The notes below the pieces were generated by a model, which saw nothing but the letters and a program-made list of their open reading frames with translations, ran no database searches and was not told the origin of the DNA. A program made the position numbers and the translations under genes. This document shows, one piece after another, positions 6,005 to 10,254 of a stretch of 10,254 nucleotides of DNA. The DNA lies in the NCBI GenBank assembly GCA_021778575.1, contig JAJYCH010000095.1:1-10254 (forward strand), written 5' to 3'. This DNA comes from Planctomycetota bacterium (lineage in GTDB: Bacteria; Planctomycetota; Planctomycetia; Isosphaerales; Isosphaeraceae). Each line of letters opens with the position of its first letter. Position 1 is the first letter of the stretch.

Positions 6005-7977
6005 GGCTTGTGCGGCCCAGCCCGACGGTGCAAGGCGCTGACCACCCCCAGACGGTCGATCAACCGATCGGGGCGAAGCTGGGTCCCGGCTTTCTCGGCA
6101 TTGCGGCCCTGGTCCTGGCGTTCCTGGTCGAACCGGGCTCGCTCGGCGTCCCGGGCGAAGCTGAGGCGGGCGAGGTCGTCGCGGACCTTGCGCAATTCCA
6201 CGGCCTGCGTCGCGATGGTGTGCGCGGCGTCGTTCCGCTCGTGCTGGAACTCATCGCGTTCACGTTCGACCGCGTCGCGTTCGACCTGCCGGGCGTCTCG
6301 CTCACGCTGGAAGGAGTCGCGCTCACGCTGGACGGCGTCACGCTCGCGCTGCCAGGCGTCACGCTCGCGCTGCCAGGAGTCGCGTTCCGACAGGAACCGG
6401 TCGATGAGCTGACCACGCTTCTCCTCAATTTCGGCGGTCCGAGCGAGCGCTTTCTCGGCCCGGCGACGCTCCAGGTCATAGAGACCTTGAACTCGATCGG
6501 CCCTGGTCCGCTGATCGACGAGATCGAAGCGTTCGTAGCGATCGAGTGGGTTGACCGGACGGTCAAAGAGCGGGAGCGCTCCCGCCAGGTCGGCTCGAAG
6601 ATAGAATCGGTTGATCCCGTCGAACATCGCGAAGTGGTAACCGTGCTCAAGGACGATCGATTCCCAGGACAGATGTCGAGAGGCATCGGCTGTCGGGCTG
6701 GCGGCCTTGATGACCAGCACTTTGGGCTGCCATTGGGCCAGGTGTATCCCTCGAAGCACACTCTCGGCCCCGCTGGCGACGTCGATCGAGCAGAGGTCGG
6801 GAGCTTCGAGCCGAAATTGCTCGACCAGGCTGGCCACGGTTCGCAACGGAACTCGTCGTTCGATGATCGAGAATCCCCGCGTCAGGTACTTTTCGGCGAC
6901 CTCACGCGACAGCGTGGTCGCCGGTTCGTGGCCCGGAATCTCGAAGAACGACCGCTCTCCCGATGTGTCGGAAATTGCATAAGCGAGGTTGAAGTCGCCG
7001 GGTCGGACCGACTCGAAGCTGTCGCGAGCACCCGACGCGGGCTCGAGATTCACCCCTCGCCAACCTCTGAGATAAAAATAATAAGTCTTGTTGTTGGCTC
7101 GGGGATGAGCGGCTCCAATGTCGATAAAAGTCCCGATTTGACCCTGAAACAGGCGGTCGAGGACGATATCCTCTCCATTCGCCGCGAAGGAGATTCGCGG
7201 CTCCGGCTGGCCGGCCGGAGTGCTGCTCCCCCAGCCGTCGGGGCTCCAGGCGTCATCGACCTCATACCCATGCTCGATGAGCCACGAGCCGCAAATCCGT
7301 CCCAGAATCGCTCGCTGCTCGGGAGTGGCCTTCTCGCGCCAGTCGCCGACCTTGCCGCTCCTGAGGTGGTTCCAGTGCAGGAGCGAGGCGGGATCGTAGC
7401 GATCCTGGTCCTTCGAATTCAACGGAATCCCACTGGCGACCAGCCGGTTGGCCAGGTCGACCGTTCGCTGCTGGTTCGCCTCGAACGACAGCGAATCCGC
7501 GATCGATTCGGCCTCTCCAGCTTCGAGCGGCAACCCCAGATGGGCGGCGATCTCGGCCACGCCTCGGACCGGATCGGCGATCAAATCTTCGTAGGTTTGC
7601 AGGAGCATCCCGGGCTGCAACCGCCAGAAACGGTCATTCCGCAAGCAGCGGTCGAAGAAACCGCTCGAGACCACCTCGTCGAAGCTGGTCCCGGTCTTGT
7701 GCATCCACGAAAACGCCACGTCCCGGAGGTCGCGGTGCGAATAGATCGCCAGGGCTCGCCCGTCAGCCAGGAGATTCGCGTAGTGCTCGTGAGCGTCGTG
7801 GGCCTTCAACACCCCCCAGGCCGAAGGTTCCAGACCCGACTCGAACTCCGTCGCAAACCGACCGCCATCAACGAACCCGAGCCGCTGAGCCCCTCGAAAT
7901 CGTTCGAGAAGCTGCCCAGCTACCCCATATTGCCAGGTTGAACAGGCGCGATACATGCCAACACATAAGACTAGCAT
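5989..7977 (-). CDS. Sulfotransferase / FkbM-type methyltransferase fusion with charged-helix repeat
   Basis: This 662-residue protein has three parts. Residues 1-245 are a PAPS-dependent sulfotransferase. GMYRACSTW (7-15) fits the 5'-phosphosulfate loop, LKAH (57-60) the catalytic K-x-H region, SHRDLRDVAFSW (80-91) the 3'-phosphate site, and RSGKVGDWREKAT (206-218) the late PAPS motif. Residues about 262-480 are an FkbM-type SAM methyltransferase: GTFIDIGAAHPRANNKTYYF (282-301), GWRGVNLEP (305-313) and FDGINRFYL (452-460). The usual core IDVEGAE reads IDVASGAE (398-405), and the usual VIEA reads VIKA (422-425). Residues about 485-625 form a charged helix with seven ERDxxQR-like heptads. No signal peptide is seen, so it probably acts in the cytoplasm or at the inner membrane on a glycan or polyketide-like acceptor. 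ATG at 7975-7977 is kept because later starts would remove the first beta strand. Domain identities are seen in sequence; the acceptor is unknown. Confidence 0.85.
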   Translation of the reverse strand: MLVLCVGMYRACSTWQYGVAGQLLERFRGAQRLGFVDGGRFATEFESGLEPSAWGVLKAHDAHEHYANLLADGRALAIYSHRDLRDVAFSWMHKTGTSFDEVVSSGFFDRCLRNDRFWRLQPGMLLQTYEDLIADPVRGVAEIAAHLGLPLEAGEAESIADSLSFEANQQRTVDLANRLVASGIPLNSKDQDRYDPASLLHWNHLRSGKVGDWREKATPEQRAILGRICGSWLIEHGYEVDDAWSPDGWGSSTPAGQPEPRISFAANGEDIVLDRLFQGQIGTFIDIGAAHPRANNKTYYFYLRGWRGVNLEPASGARDSFESVRPGDFNLAYAISDTSGERSFFEIPGHEPATTLSREVAEKYLTRGFSIIERRVPLRTVASLVEQFRLEAPDLCSIDVASGAESVLRGIHLAQWQPKVLVIKAASPTADASRHLSWESIVLEHGYHFAMFDGINRFYLRADLAGALPLFDRPVNPLDRYERFDLVDQRTRADRVQGLYDLERRRAEKALARTAEIEEKRGQLIDRFLSERDSWQRERDAWQRERDAVQRERDSFQRERDARQVERDAVERERDEFQHERNDAAHTIATQAVELRKVRDDLARLSFARDAERARFDQERQDQGRNAEKAGTQLRPDRLIDRLGVVSALHRRAGPHKPITKP
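6241..6387 (-). repeat. Seven tandem 21-bp units encoding ERDxxQR heptads
   Basis: On the minus strand seven 21-base units run head to tail, each beginning GARCG and encoding ERDSWQR, ERDAWQR, ERDAVQR, ERDSFQR, ERDARQV, ERDAVER and ERDEFQH (residues 531-579 of the fusion protein). Units 1-4 are nearly identical at DNA level, while units 5-7 are more diverged. This suggests expansion by slippage or unequal recombination. The product is a long charged helix, either a coiled coil or a single alpha helix. Confidence 0.9.
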
Positions 7978-7988
7978 GATGTATCTTG

Positions 7989-8000
7989 ATCCCTAGGGAT
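7989..8000. promoter_or_regulatory. 12-bp perfect palindrome just upstream of the sulfotransferase-fusion start
   Basis: ATCCCTAGGGAT is a perfect palindrome ending eleven bases before the ATG of the minus-strand gene. Its AGGGA (minus-strand reading) is the only purine-rich candidate for the ribosome binding site. It could be an operator, or it could be chance. The rest of the 186-base gap (7978-8163) shows no gene, no clear promoter and no terminator with a T-run. Confidence 0.3.
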
Positions 8001-8163
8001 GGGCTCGACGAAATTTCATCCAGATTGAGACCAGTCCACAAAATCAGAGGGTTTAGGTGGAGCTTGCACCAATCGATTGCGATCTTCCGAGAGAAACGTC
8101 CTCTTTCTAGTTCGACCGGCGACCGTCCGATTCTTCAGAAACTGAGAAAATTGTCTCGATCAC

Positions 8164-10068
8164 TCAACGCTTCGGAGCCGGTTTCCGCCGGTGGATGACG
8201 AGTTGATAGATGGCGACGGTCCCGGCTGGTCGCTCGACCCAGGCCCGAAGTTTCCCCGGCCCTGGCTTCAGCTCAAATCCTTCGACGCGGCAGGTCCGCG
8301 ATCCCTGAGCGATTTCGACCTTCCTGGTGACTCCCGCCAGCTCGATCTGTGCGAAGCCGGCGGCTCCCTGGACGTAAACGATTTCAAGGTCATAACTTCC
8401 AGGCTCGATGACCTCGACGTCCCAGCCGCCCATCTCGCCCGGTTCCCAGGCCGTTGCCTCACCCCGGAAGTCCTGGCGGGTCAAGGTCGCCGGGTCCTCC
8501 CGGGGAGAGCCCAGGTGGATTCGCGGCGGAGTGAAACGGTGCGTCGACTCGACATCGGCGAACCAGGCTTCGTAGCCTCGGAGCATCGACTCCACGATCT
8601 CCGGATGCGAGCCGGCAATGTTCACCTGCTCGCGAAGGTCGGTCTGCATGTCAAACAGTTCATATCGTTGCGATCGGGGTAAACGGATCGGTTCGACCCC
8701 CTGGGCCTGAACCAGCTTGTAACGATCCGACCGCGCCGCGAACGCCCGATGCAATTGCGGAAGATCACCGCGATGCCACTGGAAATAGAGCGTCCGATCG
8801 GGCCAATCGACGGCCTCTGCTTTCAATAAGGGCATGAGGCTCCGGCCATCGAAGGCGACGGATTCCGGCTTCGGAGCCGCGCAGGCATCGACGATGGTCG
8901 GAGCCAGGTCGATCGCACCGGCCATTTTCTCGACCACTCGTCCCGCCTCGATCACTCCCGGCCAGCGCGCGAAGCACGGGACGCGAATCCCCCCTTCGTG
9001 AACGCTTCCCTTGCGGTCGAGCATCCCCGCGTTGTACCGCGGTTGCTGGGGACCATTGTCCGACAGGAAGATAACCAGGGTGTCGCGGGCCAGCCCCAGG
9101 GCGTCGAGCCGATCGAGCAACCGGCCGACATTGGCGTCGATATTCGCGACCATCGCGTAAACCCGCGCGGTGGTTTCGGCGGGAACCGAGGCGGGCAGGG
9201 GGTGGCCGTCCCCGGGCTCGCCCCGATAGGGCGTGATCCCTCGGTACGGTTCGAGGTCGCGGTCCGGCACCTGCAACGGCTCATGAGGGGCGTTGAAGGC
9301 CAGGTAGACAAAGAACGGACGGGTCCGATCGGCCTCGATGAACCGCAGCGCCGCGTCGGTGTACACGTCCGAGCAATAGCCGCTCGTCCGTTCTTCGCGG
9401 CCGTTGTGCATCAGGATCGGGTTGAAATAGCTGCTCCCGGGAGGGTCGGAAACCTGGCCGATGCCGCCGCCTCGATGGACCAGAGCCTCCTGAAACCCCT
9501 GGTCGATCGGCCGGAGGGGCGCATTATCGCCGAGGTGCCACTTGCCGAAGATCCCGGTCCGATAGCCGTTGTCGGCCAGGATCTCGGCGACGGTCACCTC
9601 GTCGGGATGCATCATCGACCGCCCTCGAAAGGTATCGACGACCCCGGTCCGATAGGCATAACGCCCGGTCATCAAGCTGGCGCGAGTCAGCGAACAGACC
9701 GGCCCAACATAGAACGTCCGGAATCGGGCTGATTCGCGGGCGAGTGAGTCAAGCCTCGGCGTCTTGAGCTGCGGATTGCCGTGAAAACCGAGATCGCCGT
9801 ACCCCTGGTCGTCGGTCATGATCAAGACGACGTTGGGTCGTCGGGGTGGGTCAGCCTGGGCGTTCGAGGCGAGCAGGAGCAGGCCGAGCAGAACCAGCGT
9901 GATTGGCTTCGTTCCGTCGCCGAGGGTTGGGTTCGTTCCGTCGGTTGGGAGTGCCCGGATTTTTTGATGGGGGCCTCGGACGTATCGTTCCTCTGGAGTG
10001 CGAGAGCTTGCTCTCGCTTTGCTTCGTGGAGCTTGCTCCACGGTCGTGGCCCGGAACTCGTTGGCCAT
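8164..10068 (-). CDS. Secreted sulfatase with CSLTR active-site variant; start uncertain
   Basis: This is an alkaline-phosphatase-fold sulfatase (PF00884) that hydrolyses sulfate esters and is exported. Numbered from ATG 10066-10068, NVVLIMTDDQGYGD (79-92) holds the metal-binding Asp pair. CSLTRASLMTGRY (125-137) is the formylglycine site. GKWHLG (175-180), NAPHEP (259-264) and SDNG (336-339) follow, then KGSVHEGGIRVP (353-364). A C-terminal beta-rich extension of about 100 residues (WDVEVIEPGSYDLEI and on, from about 549) may bind substrate. The Cys-formylglycine motif reads C-S-L-T-R instead of C-S-P-T-R. A hydrophobic signal core LVLLGLLLLASNAQA sits at about 58-72. The frame stays open to TTG at 10171-10173, but the part beyond about 9904 is encoded by repeats and is probably not ancestral. 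No ATG, GTG or TTG lies close before the signal core; ATG 10066 is the only ATG and has a weak ribosome binding site. The gene is upstream of the sulfotransferase fusion on the same strand, 186 bases apart. Confidence 0.85.
   Translation of the reverse strand: MANEFRATTVEQAPRSKARASSRTPEERYVRGPHQKIRALPTDGTNPTLGDGTKPITLVLLGLLLLASNAQADPPRRPNVVLIMTDDQGYGDLGFHGNPQLKTPRLDSLARESARFRTFYVGPVCSLTRASLMTGRYAYRTGVVDTFRGRSMMHPDEVTVAEILADNGYRTGIFGKWHLGDNAPLRPIDQGFQEALVHRGGGIGQVSDPPGSSYFNPILMHNGREERTSGYCSDVYTDAALRFIEADRTRPFFVYLAFNAPHEPLQVPDRDLEPYRGITPYRGEPGDGHPLPASVPAETTARVYAMVANIDANVGRLLDRLDALGLARDTLVIFLSDNGPQQPRYNAGMLDRKGSVHEGGIRVPCFARWPGVIEAGRVVEKMAGAIDLAPTIVDACAAPKPESVAFDGRSLMPLLKAEAVDWPDRTLYFQWHRGDLPQLHRAFAARSDRYKLVQAQGVEPIRLPRSQRYELFDMQTDLREQVNIAGSHPEIVESMLRGYEAWFADVESTHRFTPPRIHLGSPREDPATLTRQDFRGEATAWEPGEMGGWDVEVIEPGSYDLEIVYVQGAAGFAQIELAGVTRKVEIAQGSRTCRVEGFELKPGPGKLRAWVERPAGTVAIYQLVIHRRKPAPKR
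9903..9943. repeat. Two 17-bp direct repeats (24-bp period) at the sulfatase 5' end
   Basis: TTGGCTTCGTTCCGTCG (9903-9919) and TTGGGTTCGTTCCGTCG (9927-9943) differ at one base. In the sulfatase frame they encode DGTKP and DGTNP directly before the signal-peptide core. A 14-base copy GTTGGGTTCGTTCC (as at 9926-9939) recurs exactly at the right edge, 10241-10254, on the far side of the hairpin cluster. Confidence 0.8.
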
Positions 10069-10129
10069 GTCACTCGGGCTCGGAGCAAGCTCCGGTCGCC
10101 AGAGCGAGAGCAAGCTCTCGCACTCCAGA
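9992..10129. repeat. Composite REP-like inverted repeat: two units of two hairpins each
   Basis: There are four perfect short-loop palindromes. GCGAGAGCTTGCTCTCGC is at 10000-10017 and CGTGGAGCTTGCTCCACG at 10025-10042. CGGAGCAAGCTCCG is at 10081-10094 and GCGAGAGCAAGCTCTCGC at 10104-10121. The outer 26 bases (9992-10017 and 10104-10129) are exact reverse complements, so the left pair and right pair are two copies of one two-hairpin unit in opposite orientation around a spacer of about 38 bases. Both strands are open through it, which explains mirrored peptides such as LECESLLSL in opposite frames. This is the architecture of REP/BIME-type elements. No transposase is present. Confidence 0.85.
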
Positions 10130-10189
10130 TCGGGGGATCGTCGGGACACTCTGCGTCCTCTGCTAATTGGCAAGTTGAGCCAGAAAGAA

Positions 10190-10204
10190 CGACGCGGAGC
10201 GTCG
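10190..10204. repeat. Small hairpin CGACGC-GGA-GCGTCG
   Basis: This is a perfect 6-bp stem with a three-base loop in the same hairpin-rich stretch. It is part of the repeat cluster that fills the right end. No gene is visible in 10069-10254 apart from the questionable upstream extension of the sulfatase frame. Confidence 0.6.
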
Positions 10205-10213
10205 AAGAGGGCA

Positions 10214-10235
10214 TTCCCACGGAGGACCGTGGGAA
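10214..10235. repeat. REP-like hairpin with 9-bp stem (TTCCCACGG-AGGA-CCGTGGGAA)
   Basis: This is a perfect 9-bp inverted repeat with loop AGGA, followed by CGAG. It differs in sequence from the GAGCTTGCTC hairpins, so a second repeat family may be present. No T-run follows on either strand, so an intrinsic terminator is less likely than a dispersed palindromic repeat. Confidence 0.7.
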
Positions 10236-10254
10236 CGAGTGTTGGGTTCGTTCC

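Noticed and set aside
6010..7941. A 643-codon open frame on the plus strand across the sulfotransferase-fusion gene
   Set aside because: It is the antisense shadow of a gene whose conserved sulfotransferase and FkbM motifs are all on the minus strand. Its product has no recognisable domain and is explained by GC-rich codon bias.
8131..8150. Imperfect AT-rich hairpin after the sulfatase stop (TTCTCAG-TTT-CTGAAGAA on the minus strand)
   Set aside because: It has a bulged base and no T-run, so it is not distinguishable from chance.
9903..10166. Plus-strand 87-codon frame in the hairpin cluster
   Set aside because: It is a translation of the inverted repeats (LECESLLSL appears in mirrored form on the other strand), with no family resemblance.
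9992..10235. Hairpin cluster as a CRISPR array
   Set aside because: The palindromes differ in sequence and orientation, and spacing is irregular with no equal-length spacers or cas genes; a REP/BIME-like element fits better.

Overview
The window looks like GC-rich chromosomal DNA from a planctomycete, most likely of the Isosphaeraceae type. Three things suggest this: a heme-motif DUF1587/1592/1588/1585 protein gene overlapping a DUF1552 (HXXSHH) gene, a pair characteristic of Planctomycetes; a secreted formylglycine-type sulfatase; and hairpin-rich repeats between genes. The assignment rests on gene content and style, not on a database match.

Layout. (1) 1-1263, minus strand: a uronate isomerase (UxaC)-like gene that runs off the left edge a little short of its C-terminus. 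(2) A 76-base divergent gap, then 1340-2077, plus strand: a stand-alone phosphopantothenate-cysteine ligase (CoaB-type). (3) A 208-base gap with an AT-rich island holding an 11-bp-spaced direct repeat, then a two-gene unit on the plus strand: 2286-4622 (exported protein with two CXXCH motifs) and 4619-5974 (DUF1552, Tat-type signal), joined by an ATGA overlap. (4) Convergent to this unit, 5989-7977 on the minus strand: a 662-residue fusion of a PAPS-dependent sulfotransferase, an FkbM-type methyltransferase domain with an altered core motif, and a highly charged seven-fold heptad repeat. (5) Upstream of it on the same strand, 8164 to about 10068: a secreted sulfatase with a C-terminal beta-rich extension. 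Its N-terminus runs into a cluster of REP-like hairpins (9992-10235) that fills the right end.

How the genes may work together. The CXXCH/DUF1552 pair is almost certainly one exported functional unit of unknown biochemistry. The sulfatase removes sulfate esters and the neighbouring sulfotransferase fusion would add them, so both touch sulfated glycans or metabolites. The UxaC-like enzyme fits uronic acid use. A shared sulfated-polysaccharide theme is plausible but inferred from neighbourhood only. CoaB is housekeeping (coenzyme A synthesis).

I found no CRISPR array, tRNA, rRNA, transposase or recognisable defence system. The points most worth a second look are the sulfotransferase-FkbM-charged-helix fusion, the FkbM core motif change, the sulfatase CSLTR active-site variant, and the repeat cluster that seems to have replaced the normal start of the sulfatase gene.
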